Assembly: GCF_052048155.1 (NCBI RefSeq)
Contig: NZ_JBNAIK010000006.1
Span: forward strand, 13,939 to 77,938
DNA from: HIMB114 sp052048155
GTDB taxonomy: Bacteria; Pseudomonadota; Alphaproteobacteria; Pelagibacterales; Pelagibacteraceae
DNA: 64,000 nt
Direction: 5' to 3'
Positions within the stretch are counted from its first letter, which is position 1; every line of letters begins with the position of its first letter. Under the pieces are notes generated by a model. That model saw nothing but the letters and a program-made list of their open reading frames with translations. It was not told where the DNA came from and did not search any database. This document shows positions 42,169-50,335 of this stretch, one piece after another. A program made the position numbers and the translations under genes.

Positions 42169-43689
42169 ATGAATTTAAATGGTAATTTAATTATTGGTTT
42201 AAAAGAAGAGGCTGGAAGTGAGAAAGAAGTCTCTGCTAAAAACCCATCTACAAATGATACATTGTCTCCCGGATATAAAGGGGCAACTGCAAAACAATTA
42301 GAGCATGCTTGTGATTTAGCTAATAATGCATTTTACAAGTATAAAAATACTAGTTTTGAAGATAGAGCAAAATTTTTAGATACGATTGCAGAAGAAATAG
42401 AGGCTGTTAAAGAAACTTTGTTAAAAATTACTCCTGAAGAAACAGGTTTACCAGAGGCAAGAATCACAGGCGAAACAGGAAGAACGGTTGGTCAATTAAG
42501 AATGTTTGCTGAATTTATTAGAAATTCGAAACATACTGATGCTACTATTGATGAAGCATTACCTGATAGGCAACCTCTTCCGAGGCCAGATCTAAGATTG
42601 AGAAATGTTGCTATAGGTCCAGTTGCAGTATTTGGAGCAAGTAACTTTCCCTTGGCTTTTTCAGTGGCAGGAGGTGATACAGCTGCAGCCCTAGCGGCCG
42701 GATGCCCTGTTATCGTAAAAGCGCATAGTTCTCATCCTAGAACTTCAGAAATAATTGGAAGATGTATTCAAAATGCTGTTAAAAAAAATAATTTACCTGA
42801 TGGAACTTTTTCACTGTTATTCGGTTCAGGTAATATTGTTGGACAAGGTTTAGTTAAAAATAAATATATCAAAGCGGTAGGTTTCACAGGATCAAGAAAC
42901 GGTGGATTGCAAATCGTTAAAACAGCTCAAAGTAGAAACGAGCCAATTCCGGTTTATGCTGAAATGAGCAGTATCAATCCAGTATTTGTATTTAATTCTG
43001 TTTTAGAAAATCCAGATAAATTTATTGAAGGTTTTTTAGTTTCTTTACAAATGGGTGCTGGTCAATTCTGTACAAATCCTGGTTTAATTATTACAAAAAA
43101 TTCAAAGAATTACGAAAATTTCAAATCTAAACTTGCAGGAAAAATAAAAGAACAAAACAGCCAGACTATGCTTAGCAATGTAATTGCAAAAGCATATGAG
43201 GAAGGTGTCTCAAAGTTTAAAAGTAAAAATAATATAACACTAGTTGGTGAAGGTAAAAAAAATGGCAACGCCAATCAATGTATCCCTCACTTATTTGAAA
43301 CAAGTGCTAATGAATTTAAAAAAGATCAAGAGTTATCGGATGAAATATTTGGTTCTACTTCATTAATTATAAAATGTGAAAATGATCAAGATTTCAACGA
43401 AATTGCAAAAAAAATAGAAGGCCAGTTGACTATTTCATTTCATTCTAACAATGTTGAAGAAGTGTCCGAAGAGTTTGTTAGTTTAATAGAAGATAGAGCC
43501 GGTAGAATTATTTATAACCAATTTCCTACAGGAGTTGAGGTTTGTCATGCCATGGTGCACGGAGGACCTTTTCCTGCAACATCTGACACAAGAACTACAT
43601 CAGTTGGATCTAAAGCTATTTTTAGATTTTTGAGACCCGTTTCATATCAAAATATTCCTAAAGAATTACTACCTAAAGAACTCGTCTAA
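42169..43689 (+). CDS. 2-oxoglutarate-semialdehyde dehydrogenase (ALDH family)
   Basis: 506 residues of the ketoglutarate-semialdehyde dehydrogenase group: FGASNFPLAFSVAGGDTAAALAAGCPV, VGFTGSRNGG, the glutamate base in YAEMSSINPVF, the nucleophile Cys in GAGQFCTNPGL, and FPTGVEVCHAMVHGGPFPAT. It oxidises the product of the neighbouring GguC-like enzyme to 2-oxoglutarate, which enters the citric-acid cycle. It converges on the lyase gene at its 3' end (4-nt overlap). Confidence 0.9.
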   Translation: MNLNGNLIIGLKEEAGSEKEVSAKNPSTNDTLSPGYKGATAKQLEHACDLANNAFYKYKNTSFEDRAKFLDTIAEEIEAVKETLLKITPEETGLPEARITGETGRTVGQLRMFAEFIRNSKHTDATIDEALPDRQPLPRPDLRLRNVAIGPVAVFGASNFPLAFSVAGGDTAAALAAGCPVIVKAHSSHPRTSEIIGRCIQNAVKKNNLPDGTFSLLFGSGNIVGQGLVKNKYIKAVGFTGSRNGGLQIVKTAQSRNEPIPVYAEMSSINPVFVFNSVLENPDKFIEGFLVSLQMGAGQFCTNPGLIITKNSKNYENFKSKLAGKIKEQNSQTMLSNVIAKAYEEGVSKFKSKNNITLVGEGKKNGNANQCIPHLFETSANEFKKDQELSDEIFGSTSLIIKCENDQDFNEIAKKIEGQLTISFHSNNVEEVSEEFVSLIEDRAGRIIYNQFPTGVEVCHAMVHGGPFPATSDTRTTSVGSKAIFRFLRPVSYQNIPKELLPKELV

Positions 43690-44573
43690 CTTTTATATTG
43701 GTCTTCTATTTTGTAATAATCGTTAAACCCTACAACATCTCTTAGTTCTTCAAACTTTGAAACATTAGTGTTGTATTTTCGATTTTTGATATTTTCTAAA
43801 CTTTCTTTCATTGTTTTAACTGTAGCACTCATAAGTGTTAATGGTAATACAGCAATCTTAAATCCAATATCCTCTAATTCATTAATTTCTAATAACGGAG
43901 TTTCTCCATCTTCAATTAAATTAACCATATGATAACCTGGAACTTCTTTAATAACTGTTTTCATATCTTCTTTAGATTTTATTGCTTCTACAAACAACAG
44001 ATCGGCTCCTAATTCTTTATAAGTATTCATTCGATCAATTGCTTCCTTAAGACCTCTTGTTGCAATAGCATCTGTTCTTGCCATGATTAAAATATCTTTT
44101 TCACCATTTAATTTACTTGCATCAGCAGCAGCTTTAATTCTTGATTTAGCTTCATCAAGTTCAACAACATCTTTTCCTTTTGTGTGACCACATTTTTTTG
44201 GCCATTTTTGATCTTCGATCATAATTGCGGCTGCACCAGCATCTGCATAACCTCTTACAGTTCTATAAATATTTCCAGCATTTCCCCATCCAGTATCTCC
44301 GTCGAATAAAATTGGAATAGAGGTAATGTTACAAATGTTTCTTACTTGATCTTGCATCTCTGTATAAGAAATCAAACCCGTATCAGGCATTCCAAGTCTA
44401 GTAGATGAAACACAAAAACCGGACATGAATCCTGCTTTAATTCCAGCTTTTTCAATTAGCTTTGCAGAAAGAGCATCATAACAACCTGGTAGCATCACTA
44501 GTTTTTCAGCGTCCAAAAAATTTTTAAGCTGTTGAGATCTTTTTTTAGAGTTTAATGGATTAAAAAGTGTCAT
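43686..44573 (-). CDS. Isocitrate lyase / PEP mutase superfamily lyase
   Basis: 295 residues. LPGCYDALSAKLIEKAGIKAGF, FDGDTGWG, MIEDQKWPKKCGH and ARTDAIATRG mark the superfamily. The KKCGH motif with cysteine is typical of C-C lyases (methylisocitrate lyase, dimethylmalate lyase, oxaloacetate decarboxylase types), not of PEP mutase. It overlaps dctM by 4 nt, so it probably degrades a di- or tricarboxylate imported by that TRAP system. The substrate is not known. Confidence 0.85.
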   Translation of the reverse strand: MTLFNPLNSKKRSQQLKNFLDAEKLVMLPGCYDALSAKLIEKAGIKAGFMSGFCVSSTRLGMPDTGLISYTEMQDQVRNICNITSIPILFDGDTGWGNAGNIYRTVRGYADAGAAAIMIEDQKWPKKCGHTKGKDVVELDEAKSRIKAAADASKLNGEKDILIMARTDAIATRGLKEAIDRMNTYKELGADLLFVEAIKSKEDMKTVIKEVPGYHMVNLIEDGETPLLEINELEDIGFKIAVLPLTLMSATVKTMKESLENIKNRKYNTNVSKFEELRDVVGFNDYYKIEDQYKS

Positions 44574-45841
44574 AATTTAAATGGTATATATAAAGCAATA
44601 TCTGGAAAAAAGTAAATCACAAAAACTGTGAAAAGCATAATTAAAACAAATGGAGCAACACCTCTCCCAATTTCTCCCATTTTTGCATTACCAATGGCCT
44701 GAAGGACATAAATATTCAGTCCTACTGGTGGTGTGATTAAAGCGCACTCAATCATTAGTGTGAAAATAATTCCAAACCAAATAATATCAATATTCATCGC
44801 TGCGATTGAAATTGAAAAAATTGGCATCATAATCAAAATTAGTGACAAAGTTTCCATAATAAAACCTAAAATTAATAAAGTGATACAAACCACTAAGATA
44901 AACACGCCTTGTTCATTAATATTGTTTACTATTAATGAAGAAATATCTTGTGGAATTCTATAGAGAGAAATTGCTTTACCAAAAATCTTTGCGCCAGCAA
45001 TGATTACAAATATTGTTACTGTTGTTTTCATTGTCTCAATACCAGAGTCAATGAAACCTTGAAATGTTATTCTTTTCTTAACAAGAACATAAATAAATGA
45101 AATTAAAAAACCAATACCACCTGCTTCTGTTGGAGTATAAATACCAGCATATATTCCTCCAAGCATGATAAATGCCATTAACAAAATGGGTAAACCTTTT
45201 TTGGTATTTTCAATTTTTTCCTGTCTAGTACTTGAAACGTTTTGAACTTCTTTGTTAAAAATCTTTACATAGAAAACCGAAAATATGATGAAAAATAGGG
45301 CGAGTAATATTCCTGGTCCAATTCCTGCAAGAAACATCGTTAAAACCGATTCTTCAACAACAAATGCATATACAATCATTGGGATAGAAGGTGGGATTAA
45401 AATTCCTAAAGTTCCACCAGCTGCTAAAATTCCTAAAGTAAAATTTCTATGATAACCTCTTTTGATCATTGCGGGAAAAGCTACCGTAGATATTGTAGCT
45501 GCAGTTGCTACTGATGAACCTGATATTGCAGCAAAAATACTACAAGATATAATTGTTGCTATCGCTAATCCTCCAGGAAAATTTCCAACCCAACTTTGTG
45601 CAAAATTAAATAGATCTTCTCCAACACCAGCTTTGAGTAAAATATTTGACATCATTAAAAACATTGGAACCGCAAGTAAAATAAAATTATCTCCAACGCT
45701 ATAAAATGTTTGAGGGAGCATCATTGGAGAAATATCTCCTAAAACCATTAGTGATAATCCTAACGAGCCTAATGCAAAAGCAATGGGCACTCCTAAAAAT
45801 AAAATAAAAAATAAAAAGAAAAGGATTAATGTTACAGTCAT
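44570..45841 (-). CDS. dctM: TRAP transporter large permease DctM
   Basis: 423 residues with about twelve spans. Motifs: VPMFLMMSNILLKAG, FAAISGSSVATAATISTVAFP, GGTLGILIPPSIPMIVYA and TPPVGLNIYVLQAIG. It overlaps dctQ by 4 nt and the lyase gene by 4 nt. It is the symport subunit for the DctP ligand. Confidence 0.94.
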   Translation of the reverse strand: MTVTLILFFLFFILFLGVPIAFALGSLGLSLMVLGDISPMMLPQTFYSVGDNFILLAVPMFLMMSNILLKAGVGEDLFNFAQSWVGNFPGGLAIATIISCSIFAAISGSSVATAATISTVAFPAMIKRGYHRNFTLGILAAGGTLGILIPPSIPMIVYAFVVEESVLTMFLAGIGPGILLALFFIIFSVFYVKIFNKEVQNVSSTRQEKIENTKKGLPILLMAFIMLGGIYAGIYTPTEAGGIGFLISFIYVLVKKRITFQGFIDSGIETMKTTVTIFVIIAGAKIFGKAISLYRIPQDISSLIVNNINEQGVFILVVCITLLILGFIMETLSLILIMMPIFSISIAAMNIDIIWFGIIFTLMIECALITPPVGLNIYVLQAIGNAKMGEIGRGVAPFVLIMLFTVFVIYFFPDIALYIPFKL

Positions 45842-46314
45842 GGTTTAACAAAATCTCTGATGTATCTTAAAACTTCTAAAAAAACTCTAATTAGTAATAA
45901 TGCGAATGAAATAGGTATTGCAATTTCTGTAATGACTGCAGGCAAATCTAAAATAGTTGAGCTTGTCCTACCAACCTCAAAAGAGTCATAGGCAATTAAC
46001 CACCCGTAGTAGGTCACAAAAGATGAAAAATAAATAATAAAAATGAATGAAATAAAATCTAAAACTTTTTTTGTCTTATCATTTGCCTTATCATAAAAAA
46101 CTGTAATTCTAATAAATTCCTTATTATGAAATGTATATGTAAGCGCTAAATATGTAGCCCATATTTGTAATAATCTTGAAATTTCATTAACCCAAATTGT
46201 TGGTGCATTAAAAATATATCTAGAGATAACTTCAAAAGACACGATAAAGCCAATCAAAACATATAGTCCAGCGGCAGTATAACCAGAATATTTTATTACT
46301 TTATCTAGATCCAT
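45838..46314 (-). CDS. dctQ: TRAP transporter small permease DctQ
   Basis: 158 residues from ATG 46314. A GTG at 46326 would lie inside the intergenic stem-loop, so I reject it. Four spans, with the DctQ-type SRYIFNAPTIWVNEISRLLQIW segment. It pairs with DctM. Confidence 0.9.
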   Translation of the reverse strand: MDLDKVIKYSGYTAAGLYVLIGFIVSFEVISRYIFNAPTIWVNEISRLLQIWATYLALTYTFHNKEFIRITVFYDKANDKTKKVLDFISFIFIIYFSSFVTYYGWLIAYDSFEVGRTSSTILDLPAVITEIAIPISFALLLIRVFLEVLRYIRDFVKP

Positions 46315-46320
46315 AAAATA

Positions 46321-46345
46321 ACCCACCCTCGATTAGAGGGTGGGT
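46321..46345 (-). other. Stem-loop between dctP and dctQ
   Basis: ACCCACCCTC / GAGGGTGGGT, a perfect 10-bp stem with a 5-nt loop, ending 6 nt upstream of the dctQ ATG. On the minus strand TATTTT follows, so weak termination is possible. It may protect the dctP message and limit dctQM expression. Confidence 0.8.
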
Positions 46346-46359
46346 AAAGTAAGTTTAAA

Positions 46360-47349
46360 TTAAAGTTTCTTTGCTTCTTTAACTAGTTTGTCGCCAACGC
46401 CACCAGCTCCACCAGTTCGTTTGATATAGTCATCAATCACTGATGCTGAAGCTTTTTTCAGTGCGCTTAAATCTGAGCTTGAAAGCTTAACAATTTTCAT
46501 GCCGTTTTCTTTAGCAATTTTGTAAGCCCCGGCTTCAATATTTGCCATATCATCTCTCACAGCTTTTTCAGCAATTTTAGATGCAGACTGTATTGCACTC
46601 TTTTGCTTGGCGTTAAGTTTGTTGTACCATTTTTGGTTCACTACAACTACAAACTCAATATCACCGTGGTTTGTTACTGTAAGAGTATCCATCACCTGGT
46701 AAAGTTTTCTAGATTTAACTCCAGATACACCAGTCATTCCAGCATCAACTGTACCTCTTTGATAAGCTAAGTACTGTTCGGAACCAGAAATTAAAGCTGG
46801 CTTTCCACCTAATGAAGAAACAAACGCTCCAAGAGTTTTACCGAAAACTCTGATTTTTTTATCTTTAAAGTCGGCAGGTGTTTTCATTGGTCCACCATTA
46901 GAGAGCATTATCGCACTCCCATACGCCTGGTAATAAAGTGGCATCGCTCCAGTTTTTGAAATTGCTGGATCTAAGATTGATCTAATTTTAGAACCTTGCG
47001 CTGTAGCTTTTCTAACCTTTTTTTCTGAATCAAATAAAAATGGTAGATAAAACACATCTACTTCAGGATTTGTTCCAGCAAAACGAGTGATAGATGCAAC
47101 ACCTGCTTCAATCGCACCTGATCCCACAGCTTGTGGTACTTCTTTATCTTTATAAAGTTGAGCTGAGTCATAAATTTCAACTTTAATGTCAGATCTTTTT
47201 TCAACTTCTTTTTTGAACACAAGTAGATTTTGACCTAAATGCGCTTTTAGTGGAAGTTGAAGAGTTATTCTCATTTTAGTCTCAGCAAAAGATGATGTTG
47301 CAAATGAAGCTAAAATGATGGTTATAAATATTTTTTTTAATATTTTCAT
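46360..47349 (-). CDS. dctP: TRAP transporter substrate-binding protein DctP
   Basis: 329 residues with a signal peptide (MKILKKIFITIILASFATSS). DctP features: VEIYDSAQLYKDKEVPQAVGSGAIEAG, FKDKKIRVFGKTLGAFVSSLGG and YLAYQRGTVDAGMTG. It binds an organic acid in the periplasm. The start has GGGGGA 6-11 nt upstream. It is the first gene of dctPQM-lyase. Confidence 0.92.
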   Translation of the reverse strand: MKILKKIFITIILASFATSSFAETKMRITLQLPLKAHLGQNLLVFKKEVEKRSDIKVEIYDSAQLYKDKEVPQAVGSGAIEAGVASITRFAGTNPEVDVFYLPFLFDSEKKVRKATAQGSKIRSILDPAISKTGAMPLYYQAYGSAIMLSNGGPMKTPADFKDKKIRVFGKTLGAFVSSLGGKPALISGSEQYLAYQRGTVDAGMTGVSGVKSRKLYQVMDTLTVTNHGDIEFVVVVNQKWYNKLNAKQKSAIQSASKIAEKAVRDDMANIEAGAYKIAKENGMKIVKLSSSDLSALKKASASVIDDYIKRTGGAGGVGDKLVKEAKKL

Positions 47350-47461
47350 TATCTTTCCCCCTATTTTTCCCTATTAAATCTCTTAAAAAACAAAAATTCA
47401 AGTAATTATAATTTTAAATATAATTAATATCCTGGCTAATTTTTAAGTTTGCTGAGGTTTA

Positions 47462-47470
47462 TTGCGGCAA
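47462..47470. promoter_or_regulatory. Palindrome TTGCGGCAA upstream of dctP
   Basis: A 4-1-4 inverted repeat followed by ATTAAT, about 113 nt upstream of the dctP ATG and 44 nt upstream of the divergent EamA gene. It resembles the TTGCGACGCAA repeat upstream of tctC. Confidence 0.25.
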
Positions 47471-47513
47471 ATTAATAATTTTAAGTATATAACAGCCAAT
47501 AAAATTTAGCTTT

Positions 47514-48410
47514 ATGAATTGGATAGTTGTCACGGTTATTGCTGCTTTTGTACAAAACCTTAGATTTACTTTACAAAAAAACATTAACAAGAAAGTCTCT
47601 ACCTTTGCTTCATCTTATGTGAGATTTGCATTTGCATGTCCTTTTGCAATAGCTTTGTTTTTTATTTATTTTCAAGATACTGCAATTATTGCTCAAGCAT
47701 TATCGAACGACAAATTCATTATCTATTTTATATCGGCATCAATATCACAAATAATTTTTACATTTATTATGCTGTACTTATTTCAATTCTCAAATTTTAT
47801 AATTGGAACATCATTGAGTAAGACAGAAGTAATACAAATCGTAGCTTTAGAACTTGTATTATTTGGTGATACTTTAAGTTTTTTAGCAACAACTGGTGTA
47901 ATAATTTCAACAATAGGAATTATTATTTTTTCAGTTAAAAATTTAAATCTTTTCATTAAAAATTTATTTTCAAAAACAACAATTATTGGAATAATTACAG
48001 GTTTTTTTTTGGGTTTAAGTGTTGTGTTGTATCGTGGGGCAACATTAAGTCTTGCAGAATTTGATTCAAAATTTGAAAAAGCATTATGTACTTTGTTTTT
48101 TGGAGTTACTTTTCAAACAATACTCATGACGATTTATATTTATCTATTTGAAAGAGGAGAATTTAAAAAACTTTATGAACATAGATATCAATGCTTAACA
48201 GCAGGGTTTTGTAGCTTCGTGGGAACTTTATCGTGGTTTTATGCATTTTCATTAATACAGTCTTCTTTTGTGAGAGCATTAGGCCAAATCGAATTATTAT
48301 TTAGCTATTTATCTTCTACATTGTTTTTTAAGGAAAAGGTTAAATTAATCGAAATAATCGGAATCTTAATTTTCGTTACGGGAGTTACTATTATGCTAGT
48401 TTTTAAATAA
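47514..48410 (+). CDS. EamA/DMT-family transporter
   Basis: 298 residues with about ten spans, two EamA repeats. The N-terminal part reads VVTVIAAFVQNLRFTLQK; the C-terminal FVRALGQIELLFSYLSSTLFF is a typical EamA second-repeat segment. It is divergent from dctP by 164 nt and converges with a short LysR-like gene. The substrate is unknown. Confidence 0.82.
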   Translation: MNWIVVTVIAAFVQNLRFTLQKNINKKVSTFASSYVRFAFACPFAIALFFIYFQDTAIIAQALSNDKFIIYFISASISQIIFTFIMLYLFQFSNFIIGTSLSKTEVIQIVALELVLFGDTLSFLATTGVIISTIGIIIFSVKNLNLFIKNLFSKTTIIGIITGFFLGLSVVLYRGATLSLAEFDSKFEKALCTLFFGVTFQTILMTIYIYLFERGEFKKLYEHRYQCLTAGFCSFVGTLSWFYAFSLIQSSFVRALGQIELLFSYLSSTLFFKEKVKLIEIIGILIFVTGVTIMLVFK

Positions 48411-48641
48411 ACTTAAATTAGTATCAAATTCATTTACAACTTTTAAAAGAGCATTTCCTTTTTCAGTTAATTGAATTCCATTTTTCATATTACGAATAAA
48501 TAATTTGAAACCTAGGTCTTTTTCTAAGCTCATTATATCTCGACTAAAACTAGATTGAGATTTTTTAAGAACTTTAGAAGCATAATTAAAACTTTTAAAT
48601 GTTGAGATTTTTTTAAATGTTTCTAATTTTTTCCAATTCAT
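48396..48641 (-). CDS. Short LysR-type DNA-binding protein (HTH only)
   Basis: 81 residues that cover only a LysR-type winged helix-turn-helix (KISTFKSFNYASKVLKKSQSSFSRDI) and the start of the linker helix. The whole effector domain is missing, and the stop lies inside the end of the convergent EamA gene. It may be a stand-alone regulator or a decayed LysR gene. A full-length LysR is about 300 residues. Confidence 0.6.
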   Translation of the reverse strand: MNWKKLETFKKISTFKSFNYASKVLKKSQSSFSRDIMSLEKDLGFKLFIRNMKNGIQLTEKGNALLKVVNEFDTNLSLFKN

Positions 48642-48700
48642 AGTTTTAATTTAATATAATTGATTAAATTTAATAATATTGTTTATGCAATTCAGTTATG

Positions 48701-48740
48701 ACAAAAATAAAAAGGCCCAGATTTTAAGTCTGGACCTTTT
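48701..48740 (-). terminator. Rho-independent terminator after amtB
   Basis: On the minus strand AAAAGGTCCAGA-CTTAAAA-TCTGGGCCTTTT followed by TATTTTTGTCA. The 12-bp stem pairs perfectly if one U.G is allowed; the same site on the plus strand has a C.A mismatch, so it serves amtB, whose stop is 26 nt away. Confidence 0.85.
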
Positions 48741-48765
48741 GTTAGATAAATTAAACTAACTATGT

Positions 48766-50058
48766 TTAATCTCTTATTGAGTATGCAATAACTCCGATTT
48801 CAGCTACGTCTGTACCTTTAGTTTCGGCTTCTTTACTTACTCTAATTCCAAATGTACTTGCCATCACCTTCCAGATCACAAATGATACTACGAAGACAAA
48901 AGCTATAACACTAATTACTCCAAGGAACTGTGCCCCAAAGTTAGTGTCAGCATTTGATAAAGGAACTGCTAATGTTCCCCAAATTCCAGCGAACATGTGT
49001 ACAGGAATTGCTCCAACTACATCATCAATTTTTAATTTGAATAATAGTTTAGTTCCTAACACAACGATTGCTCCACCAATTGCTCCAATAATAATTGCAG
49101 CGCCAGGTGTTGGAGCTAATGGTTCAGCTGTAATTGCAACTAATCCGCCCAAACAACCATTTAACATCATAATGACGTCTGTCTTACCAGTTAAAAATCT
49201 AGTGATCAAAGCATTAGCAATTACACCACCACAGGCAGCCAAGTTAGTGTTAATGAAAATTTTAGCAATAGCAGTTGCATCATCAACAGTACCTAGAGCT
49301 AACTGTGATCCACCATTAAATCCAAACCAACCAAACCAAAGGATAAACACACCGATAGTTACTTGTGGGATAGATGAATTTGCAAATGGCGGCATAGGCT
49401 TTTCACCAGATCTAGCAAATCTTCCAAGTCTTGGACCTAGAACGATTGCACCAGCTAAAGCAGCAGCTCCACCTGCAGCGTGAACAAGAGTTGAACCAGC
49501 AAAATCAGAGAAGCCAGCTTTCGCTAACCAGCCTCCACCCCACTGCCAACCCATTTCGATTGGATAAATTACACCAGTTAAAATTGCCGCAAAAATAAAG
49601 AACGGCCAAATTTTAATTCTTTCAGCTAAAGCACCTGAAACGATTGATACTGTTGTTGCACAGAATACCATTTGGAAGAACCAATCAGACCCATCTGAAT
49701 AACCAGTATCTAATTTTGATGCATCGCTCCATGGGATGAATGAGCCAATGTATCCACCTTCTGGAATACCATATGCTAAATTATATCCTCCAAGCCAGAA
49801 CATGATTCCAGCAATAGAAAATAAACCAATATTTTTTGCCGCAATAGTTGATACACTTTTAGATGTTACCATCCCTGATTCCAACATTGCAAAACCTGGT
49901 GCCATAAACATTACTAGAAAACCACATATTAAGAATAATAATGTATTAAACACATATTGTGTTTCAGCCCCTACCTTGCTTTCGGCAGAAAAACTGGGTT
50001 CTACTAGAAATATTAAAGCGAACAGTGCAAAAGATAAGTAGTGACTTATTTTTTTCAT
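48766..50058 (-). CDS. amtB: Ammonium transporter
   Basis: 430 residues with a cleavable signal (MKKISHYLSFALFALIFLVE) and eleven spans. Family motifs: FMAPGFAMLESG, GWQWGGGWLAKAGFSDFAGSTLVHAAGG and WFGWFGFNGGS. It takes up ammonium or methylammonium. No glnK gene is adjacent here. The Shine-Dalgarno AAGGAG lies 6 nt upstream. A long leader with a large stem-loop precedes it. Confidence 0.95.
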   Translation of the reverse strand: MKKISHYLSFALFALIFLVEPSFSAESKVGAETQYVFNTLLFLICGFLVMFMAPGFAMLESGMVTSKSVSTIAAKNIGLFSIAGIMFWLGGYNLAYGIPEGGYIGSFIPWSDASKLDTGYSDGSDWFFQMVFCATTVSIVSGALAERIKIWPFFIFAAILTGVIYPIEMGWQWGGGWLAKAGFSDFAGSTLVHAAGGAAALAGAIVLGPRLGRFARSGEKPMPPFANSSIPQVTIGVFILWFGWFGFNGGSQLALGTVDDATAIAKIFINTNLAACGGVIANALITRFLTGKTDVIMMLNGCLGGLVAITAEPLAPTPGAAIIIGAIGGAIVVLGTKLLFKLKIDDVVGAIPVHMFAGIWGTLAVPLSNADTNFGAQFLGVISVIAFVFVVSFVIWKVMASTFGIRVSKEAETKGTDVAEIGVIAYSIRD

Positions 50059-50203
50059 TTTATTCTCCTTAAATTAAATTTTTGTTGTTATGCGGAATTT
50101 AGATAGTTAACGGTTGTAAAAAAGCGCTAATCTGGATAATCAGCGTTTCAAAAATTAGATATCTAAAAACGGAATAGTTGATTTGATGATATTGAATGTT
50201 TTG

Positions 50204-50256
50204 GTGTGCTTAAATTTAACTAACAGGGGACATGAAGTGAGCAAACTCAAGCACAC
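50204..50256 (-). promoter_or_regulatory. Structured element in the amtB leader
   Basis: On the minus strand GUGUGCUUGAGUUU (50256-50243) pairs with AAAUUUAAGCACAC (50217-50204) over 14 positions, including two G.U pairs, around a 25-nt loop. On the plus strand the G.U positions would be C.A mismatches, so it belongs to minus-strand RNA. The stem ends about 145 nt upstream of the amtB ATG. No known riboswitch family is apparent. The rest of the 277-nt gap has no gene; 50282-50302 holds an A+T-only inverted repeat. Confidence 0.55.
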
Positions 50257-50335
50257 AATTAATCCATATTCGTATTCGTTTATTTTTTGAATCAAAAAAT
50301 ATCCTAATTCACCCAATACGAGTCTTTAGATTTAA

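Noticed and set aside
48944..49483. Long plus-strand frame of 179 codons opposite amtB
   Set aside because: It is fully antisense to amtB and its residues are a low-complexity mirror of the membrane codons; no family features.
50282..50302. Inverted repeat tattttttg / caaaaaata as a terminator for the transaminase gene
   Set aside because: The stem is only A+T apart from one G-C pair and there is no clear U-run after it; too weak to call.
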